This document shows, in pieces, positions 8,635 through 18,223 of a stretch of 31,305 bases of DNA; within the stretch, counting starts at the first letter, position 1; each line of letters begins with the position of its first letter. The position numbers and the translations under genes were made by a program. Source of the DNA: Chrysochromulina tobinii (lineage: Eukaryota; Haptophyta; Prymnesiales; Chrysochromulinaceae); the NCBI GenBank assembly GCA_001275005.1, contig JWZX01002454.1:1-31305 (forward strand), read 5' to 3'. The notes below the pieces were generated by a model that saw nothing but the letters and a program-made list of their open reading frames with translations, searched no databases and was not told where the DNA came from.

Positions 8635-10593
8635 ATGGCGTCCTCCATTCGTTCGGCGCAGAGGGCCGCGATCGAGCGCATGCTCGACCTCAACCGCGAC
8701 GCATCGATGGGTGGCGCCGACGACCGCGCCTGGCAAAACCCTTGGAAGGTACTGGTGTACGACGCCTACTGCCGTGACATCATCTCGCCGCTGCTGACTG
8801 TCGGCGACCTGCGAAAGCGAGGCATCACGCTGTACCTCCTGCTTGATGTTGAGCGCGAGGCCATCCCAGATGTGCCCGCCATCTACTTCATGCAACCGAC
8901 CGCCTCCAACGTGCGCCGGCTGGGCGCCGACGCCGCGAGCGGCCTCTACGAGAGCTACTACATCAACTTCTCACCCGCGGTGCCACGGCCGCTGCTCGAA
9001 GAGCTTGCGACAGCGACGCTTGAGTCGGACACGGTCGCGCACGTGAGCCGCGTCATGGACCAGTACCTCAACTTTGCCTCCGTCGAGGAGGATTTCTTCT
9101 CGCTGCTGCTGCCGCAATCATACCTGCGGCTGAACAGCCCGACGACCTCCGACAGCGTCGTGGAGGCGACGATCGACGCGATCGTGCAGGGCCTCTTCTC
9201 GGCGGTCGTGACGCTCGGCGCGGTGCCCATCCTGCGCTACAAGGTCAACGGCGGGCCCGCGCAGATGGTCGCCGAGCAGCTGGGCCGTCGGCTATACGGT
9301 CAGCTGAAGGCGCATCCGCAGCTCTTCGCGCGCGATCACGCGGCGGTGGGCTTCCAACGGCCACTGCTCGTGATCGCGGAGCGCTCGGCCGACTTTAGCG
9401 TGATGCTGCACCACGCATGGAGCTACTGCGCCCTCTGCCACGACTTGCTCGACCTGCGTCTCAACCGCGTCACCATCCCCGACACGTCCGAAGGCGGGCC
9501 GCCCAGGCCGCCGGGAGGGCCGCCCAAGGTCAAGTCGTATGACCTTCCGGCGTCGGACAGCTTCTGGGCGACGCACATGGGCGAGGCGTTCCAGACGGTC
9601 GCCTCCGACGTCGACAAGGAGCTCAACGACTACCGGGCGGCGATGGAGGCGATCAACTCCGGGAGCAAGCTCGATACCTCGGGCGGCGAAGCAGCCCTTG
9701 CGGATTCGACCAAGGTGCTCGCGACCGCAATCAGCCAGCTGCCCGAGCTGCAGGCGAAGAAGCAACTCATCGACGCGCACATGAACATCGCGACCGAGCT
9801 GCTCTCGCACATCCGCGCGCGCTCGATCGACTCCTACTGTGCCATCGAGGAGGCTCTCATGGAGGGTCGCTCACTCTCTTCACAGGACAAAACCACGCTG
9901 CCTTCCCTTCTCGACGGCGGCAGCGGTGGCGGCACGCCCGACGATCGGCTGCGCCTCCTGCTGCTCCTGCAGCTCCATCCGTCGAGCAGCGTGCCGGCGA
10001 GCGACGTCACGCAGTACGAGGCCACCCTGCGCGCGGCCGGCATCGACCTTCACGCGAGCGCCTACTTGGCGCAGCAGAAGACGATGATGCAGATGACCCA
10101 GACGGTGCGCCAAGGCGGCGCGGACCAGGCGACGACAAGTGGGCGCATGTTCTCAAGCGTCATGTCGATGGCCGATAAGGTCGGCGTCGGCTCGTCCGCC
10201 ATGGCGATGCGCTCTGCTCTTGCATCCGCCGCCGCCGCCGGGATGCGCCAGTTGCTCCCTTCTCAACGGCTCACGCCGATCACGCGCGCGGTGACCGCGC
10301 TCATGGACAACAAGGCGACGGCGGCGGAGGAGGAAGCGTACGGCTACCTCGACCCGAAACTCGCGCCCACCGCGCAAGTCGGCGGCGCCGCGAGCCGCAG
10401 TCGCAACCCGTATACACATGCGCTGTGTTTCGTCGTCGGTCCGGGCAACTATCTCGAGTACCAGAGCCTACGGCAGGCCATCGCCTCGACGGCGAGCACG
10501 GTGGCGCTCGGCGGCCGGCGCGTCTCCTACGGGTGCACGGAGATCTGCACCCCCAACGAGTTTGTGGCGCAGCTCGCACAGCTCGCGCAGTGA
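8635..10593 (+). CDS. SLY1: Sly1/SCFD1-like Sec1/Munc18 family protein
   Basis: Single-exon gene of 652 residues, matching the usual Sly1 length. SM proteins bind SNAREs; Sly1 serves ER-Golgi and intra-Golgi fusion through syntaxin-5-type SNAREs, at the cytosolic face of membranes. Family landmarks in order: N-terminal amphipathic helix (RSAQRAAIERMLDLN); WKVLVYDAYCRDIISPLLTV; GITLYLLLDVERE, IPDVPAIYFMQPT; LYESYYINFSPAVPRPLLEE; DQYLNFASVEEDFFSL; then RPLLVIAERSADFSVMLHH-type core and a C-terminal GPGNYLEYQSL block with GCTEICTPNEF. A Gly/Pro insert (GGPPRPPGGPP) lies near residue 287. ATG at 8635 gives the expected N-terminus. The absence of introns contrasts with its neighbours. Confidence 0.95.
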   Translation: MASSIRSAQRAAIERMLDLNRDASMGGADDRAWQNPWKVLVYDAYCRDIISPLLTVGDLRKRGITLYLLLDVEREAIPDVPAIYFMQPTASNVRRLGADAASGLYESYYINFSPAVPRPLLEELATATLESDTVAHVSRVMDQYLNFASVEEDFFSLLLPQSYLRLNSPTTSDSVVEATIDAIVQGLFSAVVTLGAVPILRYKVNGGPAQMVAEQLGRRLYGQLKAHPQLFARDHAAVGFQRPLLVIAERSADFSVMLHHAWSYCALCHDLLDLRLNRVTIPDTSEGGPPRPPGGPPKVKSYDLPASDSFWATHMGEAFQTVASDVDKELNDYRAAMEAINSGSKLDTSGGEAALADSTKVLATAISQLPELQAKKQLIDAHMNIATELLSHIRARSIDSYCAIEEALMEGRSLSSQDKTTLPSLLDGGSGGGTPDDRLRLLLLLQLHPSSSVPASDVTQYEATLRAAGIDLHASAYLAQQKTMMQMTQTVRQGGADQATTSGRMFSSVMSMADKVGVGSSAMAMRSALASAAAAGMRQLLPSQRLTPITRAVTALMDNKATAAEEEAYGYLDPKLAPTAQVGGAASRSRNPYTHALCFVVGPGNYLEYQSLRQAIASTASTVALGGRRVSYGCTEICTPNEFVAQLAQLAQ

Positions 10594-11096
10594 CGCGCGG
10601 CGGGCGGGGCTTGACGAGATTAATATGCCGCTGCGTCGTGCGCGATATGCGCCGATGGCCACCGCAACCACGGGAGCTAGTGAGAGCGAATGCAGGGCGC
10701 CGGCGAGGGTCACTGCGTCACTGTGTCTCACAGAGTGCCGCCAGCAGAGTGCCGAATGAATCAGTCCGTGTCATCAGACTTCGGCTCTTTCACTAAGTAT
10801 TTTTACTATAATACCACGCATCTATTTCTATAAAATGCGAACCGATCGCACACGCGCGCGGCGCGGTCCCCGCACCCCGGCGGGGCCGGGCCCGGCCCCG
10901 CGAGCCGCACGCACGACGCGTGTGTGTCCGCGCGGTCGTGTCGGAGCCGTGCGCGCGGAGCGCGCCACTTTCAGGAACGATGGAGTCGGGGGATCACGGT
11001 AACACTATAATACATAGCCTAATGCTTATCTGAGCGTCTCGGGGAGAGATCGTTATCTCGATTCGCGTCTGTACGCGTCTTCTTGAAATCCACTTT
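10594..11096. other. Convergent intergenic region with AT-rich and GC-palindromic stretches
   Basis: 503 bp between the SLY1 stop and the filamin-like stop. An AT-rich stretch at 10795-10838 (TATTTTTACTATAATACC) may belong to the SLY1 3' end. It is followed by a GC-rich segment near 10870-10905 (GGCGGGGCCGGGCCCGGCCC) able to fold into strong hairpins. No gene recognised. Confidence 0.45.
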
Positions 11097-14000
11097 TCAG
11101 CAGGACTCTCTTGAGTTCGGCGGCAGAAACTGCAGCGTGAGCGGTCTGCCGCACGCCTTCACCTTCTCGACCACCGCGTCCTTGGGCAGCCCGCTCACGT
11201 TCTCGTGATTGAGGCCCACGACGACGCTCAGCCGCAGGATCCCGTTCGCGTGCGCCTGACTCCCCGGCGCCGGCTCGTTGGCGACGACGACGACGTCGCC
11301 GTAGTCTGCGAGCGACAGCCCGAGCGGGCCCTCGCCAAACGTGCAGCTGCGTGGCTCTGGCCGTGCCGAGGCGGCAGTGGCGGCTATGTCTAGGCTACGC
11401 GCGAGCGCCTGGGCGCGTGGCGTGAGCGCCGCCGGCAGCGGCGGCGCCGGCGGCATCGGCTCTGGCGGGACCTTGCGCCAGGTGACCGGGGTCACCCCTT
11501 CGTTCGCGAGCCGAAGGGCCTTGCGCGCGTTCTTGAGGCGTCCGAAGAGATGAGAGGGTGGCCTGGAACCGCCCGCCACGGCGCCCGCGGCAGCGGCGCT
11601 CGCGTTCGTAGCCTCGGGCGGGGCGACGCGCGCCCGGAGCCGCTCGTAACGATCCGCGTAGCCCAGTGGATCTTCGATCGGTGCATGCGGGGCGAGGCAC
11701 AGGTTGGCCGCACCGGGCAACATCCCGCTCACAAGCCCCCCCCCGCAGAATGGCCTCCTCCCGCGGCGCCACCGAGAGCTGCCTAGCGGCGGGAGGGCCG
11801 CCACGTGGCGCGCTGTCCCGAGCATGCGTGGGGAGCGGCTCGCGCGCGGAGAGGCTTCGTACCGCTGTGGCCTGCCGTGCGGCCGGTACGTAGCCGACGC
11901 GTCGTGGTGAGCCGACTGGCAGAGCGCGCGCCGAGTGCGCGCCGGATTCTAGTGCCACCTGCTGGCCCATCTTTCCTGCCCCCGAACCCGGGTCCTGTGG
12001 CGGCGGCCCGCTGCCAAGCACCTGCTGCCACTTCTTGGTCTCGTACGCCAAATCGGGATCCGGTGGCTGGGGCACATTGCCAAGCATCTTCTGCAACTTC
12101 TTGGCCTTGTCGAGCGTCTGCTTGAGTTGAGCTTGGTGCGGCGGCAAGGTGCCCGCGCCATCGAGCCGAGCCTGGACCCACGGCGCGACGTGCCGAAAGT
12201 TCCCACTGGCCGGGCTCGTGAGCAGAGAGCCTCCAGAGTACTCGAGCGGGCGGCTGGACTCGAGATCAAACTCGTGCGCTTCTGGACCTGGGGGGTCGCT
12301 GTCGATGGCCATCACGCCACTGTGTACGAGAGAGCCGTCCGCCAATGCGAACCGAGATTGCGCCTCCTCTTGTAACTCCAGGTCGTCGGGGCCGCGCTGT
12401 CCCGAGCGGGCGGTTGACGTCTGCACCAAGGTCACTGCGGACTTGGCGACGCCGTACTGCACGTCCCCATGGCGGTCGAGCGACTTGAGGCCAAGCTGAC
12501 CCTGGGTGTTGACGTACTGCACCTCATACATGAGCCCATCGAAACGCACGACGGCGCCCACCGCCATCTCGGAGTTTAGCTCGGAGTTGAGCTCCCCGCT
12601 CTCGCGCTCCCGCCAGCGGCCAGCGGCCGCCGCGACGGCGCCCTCCACGCGAGCTCGCGAGGGCTGCGTCGCCCCCCGTGGGCTGCTCAGCAGAGCCGCG
12701 ACCGCGGCCGCGCTGCTGAGCGCCGTGCTGAGCGCCGCGCCGCCATAGGTCGTGCCGGCGGCCGTGCTGCCCCGCGCCGTCGTGGGCGCATCGGCACGCC
12801 CCGCGGTCGCAGTGCCGTACGGATGAGCTTCGTCAAAGCGCGTGGCCGCCGGCGTGCACGAGTACTGCGCCGCTAGCCCCCCCCGGGGGCTGCTCGCGCT
12901 GCCCACACCTCCCGCTTTGAGATCGTCGGCGAGACTGACCAGACGGTAATGAAGCATCGCGACGCGCTTTCGATGGAAGTTACGCCCGAGACTGCCCGCG
13001 ATGCCGCCCGCCTCACCGGCCTTGCGACGCTCTTCATACTCGCCCGGGTCGGCCTGCGCGCTCGCGTCCTGCCGAGCAAGTGCCCACGAGCGCGCGAGGT
13101 CCGGTCCGAAGACGAGTTCGGGGCCGTTGGGACGAGAGAGCGCCTTGATCGTGTGGGCGGTTACGTCCTCGAGTCTCGTCTCCCTGCGAGACCATCGCAC
13201 GTGGCCGGACTCCATCAGGCGCAATCGGGGTCCATCAGACTCAATCGGGCTCCATCAGGCTCCATCAGGCCGCGCTTACCACACACTCATGTGCTCCTCG
13301 CGCCACGGCAGCCCGTGAGACGCCATGCGATCAGCACGCTTCTGCCGATCGTCCGCGTCCCGGCGCTCGTCGATGCCGCTTAGGGCGCCGGGCGGCGCAC
13401 CCGGGCGCGCTGCAACGGGTTGTGTGACGGTGCACGTGAGCGGTGAGCAGCGCAGCGGAACGCCGTGCAGGGACACGTGTACGCGGTATGTGCCACTGCG
13501 TCGGAAGAGCCACGTGACGCTGACGTCGCCTGTTTTGGTCGAGCTCATCGTGAGTGACACGTCATTACTCTCCGCTGCGTCGGTCTCCACCACAGTCTCG
13601 GAAGCCTCTGTGGGGGCAGGCACGTGTGCTACCAGGACCGCGAAGGAGGTGTGCGGCTCGCTCGTCCGATTGTTGTAACGGTCGCGTGACTGAATCGTCC
13701 ACGTGGCTCGCTGCATCACACGCGCTTCCCACAGGGCCGTGCCCGAGACGGTCGACGTATTGGGCGAGGTCTCCTCGGGAAGGTACACCGTCGGGAGCAT
13801 CATGCGCGCCGCGCCCTTCTGTGCGCCCTTTTGACGCTTACGCGCGGCAGCGACGCGCATCGAGAGCTTCACCTGCATGCAATGAGGGAGGGCCATTCAG
13901 CATGCAATGAGGGAGGCACTCAGCATGCAATGAGGGAGGCACTCAGCATGCAATGAGGGAGGCACTCAGCATGCAATGAGGGAGGCACTCAGCATGCAAT

Positions 14001-17000
14001 GAGGGAGGCACTCAGCATGCAATGAGGGTGGGCCATCAGCATGCAATCAGATGCACTCAGTCTCGACCATCTTCAGGTCGCGCATCGAGAGCCTCACCGC
14101 CGCGGCGGCGGGGGGGCAATCAGTGGTAATCAGTGGTAATCAACAGGGAAAGCCTCACCGCCGCGGCGGCTGGGGGTCAATCAGTGGCAATCAGTGGTAA
14201 TCAGTGGCAATCAGTGGTAATCAGTGGTAATCAACAGGGAAAGCCTCACCGCCGCGGCGGCTGGGGGTCAATCAGTGGCAATCAGTGGTAATCAGTGGTA
14301 ATCAGTGGTAATCAACAGGGAAAGCCTCACCGCCGCGGCGAAGCTCATGCAACGGCGCGGCCCGGCGGCGGTTACGGCGGCCACCGCGAGCAAGCGCTCC
14401 ACTTCGGGATCCGGTTCGGGCACAGGCTCTTCATCGCCTCCCTCGGCGAGCATCGCCGCGGCCTCGTCAGCGGCGAGCTTCGCCTCCGCCGCCGCCTCGG
14501 CCTCCGCCTCCGGGTCCAGCTTACGCGACGCATCGATGATCACATTGTAATCGCCCGCGACGGTCGTCATTGCTCGGCAATCGTACGTGCCATCGCCATT
14601 GTCGACGACGGTGCCGTTGAAGCACAGGTGTGGCGGTTTCATGCCCTTGGGCCTCGCCGGGTTGATCACGGTCGACCCTTCATCGGAGGTGCCGACGTAG
14701 GACGAGGCCATCGGAGCCGGGTCCACGGACTGCAGCACCATGGTCACGCCGTCGCCACCGTGGTGGATCTCATTGTGGAACCGATCGCGACTTCGCACGG
14801 ACAGCTGCACCCACTGGTTCACTTTGAGCGTCGCGGCCGTGCTCCAGTCGAGTCGCGACGGCACATCGCGGGGGCTGATCCAGCGCAGGGCGCACGCGGG
14901 CGGGTGCATGGGCCCCGGCACGACGCTCACCCGAAATGGCGAGCCTGCGATGTGCTGCATCTCCACCTTCTCCACCGTCTTCGTGCCCGAGAATTTCGTC
15001 TGCTGCGTTGAGGTTACGAGCCAGGGCAACCGGATGTGCACCTCGTACTCGCCCGCGAGCTGGGTCATGTAGTTGAACGTGTACCGCCCCTTTGGCCGCC
15101 GCCTGCCGTGGCACTTGGGCTGAATGTTCGAAGTGAGTCCGATGATCTTGACGTCGAAGTCCGAGAGCGGTGGCTCGGCGATGTTGCCGTGGATGTCCCA
15201 CGTCTGCACCGCAAACGCGGCGGTGGCGCCCGCATCGACGCGTCGAAGCCCGCGCCCACTCGCGCCCGCCCCGCCAACACCGCGCCCAGTCGCCACGCAC
15301 GAGGGCGGGTGCGCCGGGCCGGCATCCACGTGCAACGAGAAGGGGGAGCCCCCTATCTGATCCCCGTACAGCTGGACGCCCACCTTGTAGTCTCCCGCCT
15401 TGGTGGGTTTGAGCTTGAACTGGTACGTGCCGTCGCCATTGTCGACCATCTCTGAGGGGCCAGGGTCGCCCCCGGAGATGGTCAAGCCGAACGGCTCGCC
15501 GCCAAAGCGGCGGCGCTCGCCAAAGTCGTCACATGCCTCGATCTCGATCTTCACCTGAGGAGGGAGGCAATCAGTGCCAATCAGTGCCAATCTTCATCAA
15601 ACTGTCACAATCTCGATCTTCATCAATCTCGATCTTCACCTCTTCGCCTGCCGTCGCCTTGGGGGGCGCCTTCTTGACCTTGCTCTCCTTCGCACTCGCG
15701 CGGTTGCCCGTGATGGCGAGATCGAAGGGAGATCCACGGAGCGGCTGTGGTGGGTTGTGGTCGGCCGCATCGGCGATCGAGAGGTAAATCTTGTAGCGCC
15801 CGATGGTGTTGATGCAGTACGAGAGCTCGTAGTGCCCATCCTCACAGTCGCGCACCGTCGCCGAGCGCTCGCTGAAGCGGGGATCGTCCTCAAAGGGTGC
15901 AGGTGGTTTGCCGCCCGGCCCCTTGATCACGCAGACCACCTTGTCGCAGCCGTAGCCGCGCGGGTTGTTGAGCGCATCGCGTGCCTCGAGCATGAACGCC
16001 TCGAGCGTATCCAACTGGCCGGTCTTCATCGCGAACCCGCTCACAATGCATGTCGGAGCATGCGTAGGTCCTGGCTGCACCTTGAGCTTAAATGGCGCCC
16101 CCTTGACGGGCTCATTGTTCAGATTCACTGAGCACATGTACTCGCCTGTGACGGTGGCTGAATAAAAGATCTCGTACGTGCCATCGCCCTTATCGACGAT
16201 GTCACAGCCGACTTTCTCCGGGCCCTGCACGGCGACGAGGCCTGCTTGCAGAGTCGTTTCGCCTCCGACTAGCCGTGGATTGTTGAAATTGTCGCGCGCG
16301 AGCAACAGGAACGAAGCGCGGTTGCCCGCCACGAGGATTGGCAGCGGCGCCTTGCTGTCCGCGCAATGGAGCCGCATGCACGCCTTTGCGTGTGCGGGTC
16401 CAGGGACCACCTCGAGTGTGAACGGCGACCCGCGCAACGGCGCTTGATTGTACTCAATCGAGAGGGCGAACTTGCCGGCCCGAAGCACCTTGTACGATGC
16501 GATGAAGGTGCCGAGCTCCTCCAGGGCCGCGACGCTGCCGGAGATGGTGGTCTTCGCCTCGTCGTAGGCCCTGTTCTCGCCGATGATCGTCTCGTCGCCG
16601 TAGTCGTTGACACCCTCCCTAAAGTCGAGCTTTAAGCTGAACGCACAGTTGGGCAGCTTTTGGAGCTCTGGAAGGGCTTCGCATCGGTTTCCGTACGGGT
16701 CTCGAGACTCAATATCAAAGGACATGGTCCTTCCCGCCTCCGCCTTCTTAAGGGCCGCTCCCGAGGCTCCCATCGTGCTCACGTCGGGCACGAAGCAGAA
16801 GCGGGCCTCGACGGGCGTGCGCAGGCACTCGATCTTAAAGCGGCCGCCCTTGACGAGCTTGCCGCACTGCCCTCGCACCTCCACCCAGTACTCGCCTACG
16901 ATTTGGAACGGGAGGCCTACGGGTTGGAGGCCGTTCAAGAGAGGATCTTTGTCCACGTCCACCTGCGAGCAGCACGCGCGCGCACAGGCATGCACCGGAG

Positions 17001-18223
17001 CCGGCGTCAGCGAGAGCGCATGCATGCAATCAGCGACGAACCGCCGCTCGAAAGGCGCTCGACAAGGCGCTCGAAAAGGCGGCGCCTCAATGCCGCCTTT
17101 CGTGCATGCTCCAATGAGAGGAGGAGCCGAAATGCATGCCGTGGGCGGGCTGCTCACCGCGCCTGGCCCACCGACAGTTACTTTGAGGTCGTACTTGACC
17201 CGGTCGAGCGGCGGGTAATTCGCGAGATTCCCATGTTGATCGCGCGCCTCGATGGTGAAGCGCACGGTGTCCCCCGCCCTGCACGTGGACTGCACAGGTC
17301 CAACCTCGCCCTTGATGGTCGACCTGGATGGATCGATGCTGCCGGCCGCGGCTTCCGCGGTGAAGGGCGACCCTTTGATATGAATGCCGTTGACCCGAAT
17401 GTTGAGTCGGTACTCGGCTGAGGCCGTGGGCAGCCAAACCACCTATTGCATGCACACGCATCACATTCAGGCGCAGGCATGTGATCAGGGGTAGGCAGCC
17501 AATGCACACCGTGAGACGCCCGTCGGCTGATTCGATGAGAGAGTGATCCGGCTTTGTCTGGCCGACGATGTCGATCGTAAACTGCTCAGCCTCGGAGGGT
17601 GCCACGGGCTCGTGCTCTGCGTCGCGGCATGTGATCGTGAAGCGCCCAGGCACCTTGAGTACAGCGCCCTCGAGCCCAGGTCCCTCAGCGGTGCAATTCT
17701 CGGGCACGACTGTGCCCGGCTTTGCGCGCGGCACCGTGAGCTTGCCGGAGCCAAACTCGCCCACACGATGCTTTTTGCTCATGGCTGGCCGCAGGGCGAG
17801 GATGGCAGCCAGATCGATTTTCGCGCCACCACGGCCACCCGTGCCACCCATGCCAGTAGAGCTGGCAGTGCCGGGAGGGCCAGGAGCGCCAGGAGCGCTA
17901 GCAGCGCCAGCAGCGCCAGCGGCGCCAGTAGCGTCAGCAGCGCCAGCAGCGCCAGCAGCGCCAGCAGCGCCAGCAGCGCCAGCAGCGCCAGCAGCACTTG
18001 CAGCGCTGTCGTTCTCAACCTCGAGGTTGAGGAAAGCTCCGACGAGCTTGGCAAACCTTTCCTCGTCCCGGAATGCTCCTTGTTCCCAGCCGCCCCCTGG
18101 CGTACGAAAGCGTTCTGTCGCACCCCACATCGTGCCCTCCTTAGCCTTAGACTTGACAGCGCCCCACCCGCCACCGGTACCAGAATTGGGCCAACGAGCA
18201 TCCTCTGCCTTCTTCGGCGCCAT
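11097..18223 (-). CDS. Filamin-repeat protein with collagen-like N-terminus and C-terminal PDZ domain
   Basis: Six exons: 18223-17510, 17442-17158, 16962-15640, 15554-14331, 13872-13280, 13183-11097. They encode about 2,074 residues if one base in a G9 run (11736-11744) is ignored. The N-terminus has a Trp/Gly-rich part, then an Ala-Gly tract (AGAAGAAGAAG) and GAPGPPG. About nine filamin/ABP280-type immunoglobulin-like repeats follow; landmarks include DQHGNLANYP, RDPYGNRCEA, ARDNFNNPRL, NGDGTYQFKL, AGEYEVHIRL and several GSPF...VVPGPAHP endings. The C-terminal ~690 residues hold Ala/Ser-rich linkers, a small VRFDGLMYEVQYV beta segment and a PDZ domain (GEGPLGLSL carboxylate-binding loop, VVVGLNHENVSGL). 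No calponin-homology actin-binding domain is visible, so this is not a classical filamin. Probably a scaffold linking cytoskeleton or membrane partners. Family very likely; role inferred. Confidence 0.85.
11736..11744 (-). other. G9 homopolymer that breaks the filamin-gene reading frame
   Basis: Upstream sequence reads APREEAILRGG in one frame; downstream LVSGMLPGAANLCLAPHAP reads in another. Eight or eleven G bases would join them. The total exon length (6,226) exceeds a multiple of three by one. A sequencing or assembly insertion is most likely; a true frameshift is possible. Confidence 0.75.
13184..13279 (-). other. Filamin-gene intron 5 with GATGGAGCC/GATTG repeats
   Basis: 96-nt phase-2 intron, GTGTG|GTAAGC ... 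TCTCGCAG|GGAGAC. The middle is repeats of CTGATGGAGCC and CCGATTG. The join gives SVW-ETRLEDV in open frame, linking the last filamin repeat to the C-terminal exon. Confidence 0.7.
13873..14330 (-). other. Expanded introner-like filamin-gene intron 4 (nested repeats)
   Basis: 458-nt phase-0 intron, GCG|GTGAGG ... GCATGCAG|GTGAAG. The 5' part (14330-14085) repeats a unit three times: GCGGTGAGGCTTTCCCTG, then TGATTACCAC-type repeats, then ACCCCCAG or CCCCCC. A fourth copy at about 14104-14075 reads GTGAGGCTCTCGATGCGCG, almost the start of exon 5 (GTGAAGCTCTCGATGCGCG). The 3' part (14045-13876) is a 23-nt minisatellite, TGCCTCCCTCATTGCATGC with GAG spacers. Confidence 0.75.
15555..15639 (-). other. 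Introner-like filamin-gene intron 3 with exact 14-bp flank duplication
   Basis: 85-nt phase-0 intron, GAG|GTGAAG ... CTCCTCAG|GTGAAG. GTGAAGATCGAGAT starts both the intron and exon 4. A further GATGAAGATCGAGATTGTGA copy follows inside the intron, resembling exon 4 bases downstream. The 3' end TGATTGCCTCCCTCCTCAG matches the METTL3 and EF-hand introns. Confidence 0.8.
16963..17157 (-). other. Filamin-gene intron 2, stop-free and a multiple of three
   Basis: 195 nt between GCG|GTGAGC and CTCGCAG|GTGGAC, phase 0. Read through, it stays open for 65 codons of Cys/Ala/Pro-rich sequence unlike a filamin fold. Splicing gives GGPGA-VDVDKDP, which fits the repeat. Retention would not break the frame. 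Confidence 0.7.
17443..17509 (-). other. Filamin-gene intron 1 with partial flank duplication
   Basis: 67-nt phase-0 intron, ACG|GTGTGC ... CAATAG|GTGGTT. TTGGCTGCC occurs just inside the donor side and again just inside exon 2, so the exon start is partly copied at the intron 5' end. The join restores the filamin strand RLTVVWLPTASAEYRLNI. Confidence 0.75.
17880..18003. repeat. AGCGCCAGC repeats coding Ala-Gly tract
   Basis: Tandem nine-base units, near identical between 17936 and 18000, coding (Ala-Gly-Ala)n in the filamin-like protein N-terminus. In-frame, so copy number can vary without frameshift. Confidence 0.8.

Noticed and set aside
13876-14045. Regular 23-nt repeats resembling a CRISPR array
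   Set aside because: Repeats are head-to-tail without unique spacers, lie inside a eukaryotic intron, and no cas genes are present.
15571-17442. A separate gene starting at 17442 and ending in the intron at 15571
   Set aside because: Phase-perfect splice sites on both sides restore filamin strands, so these are internal exons of one gene.
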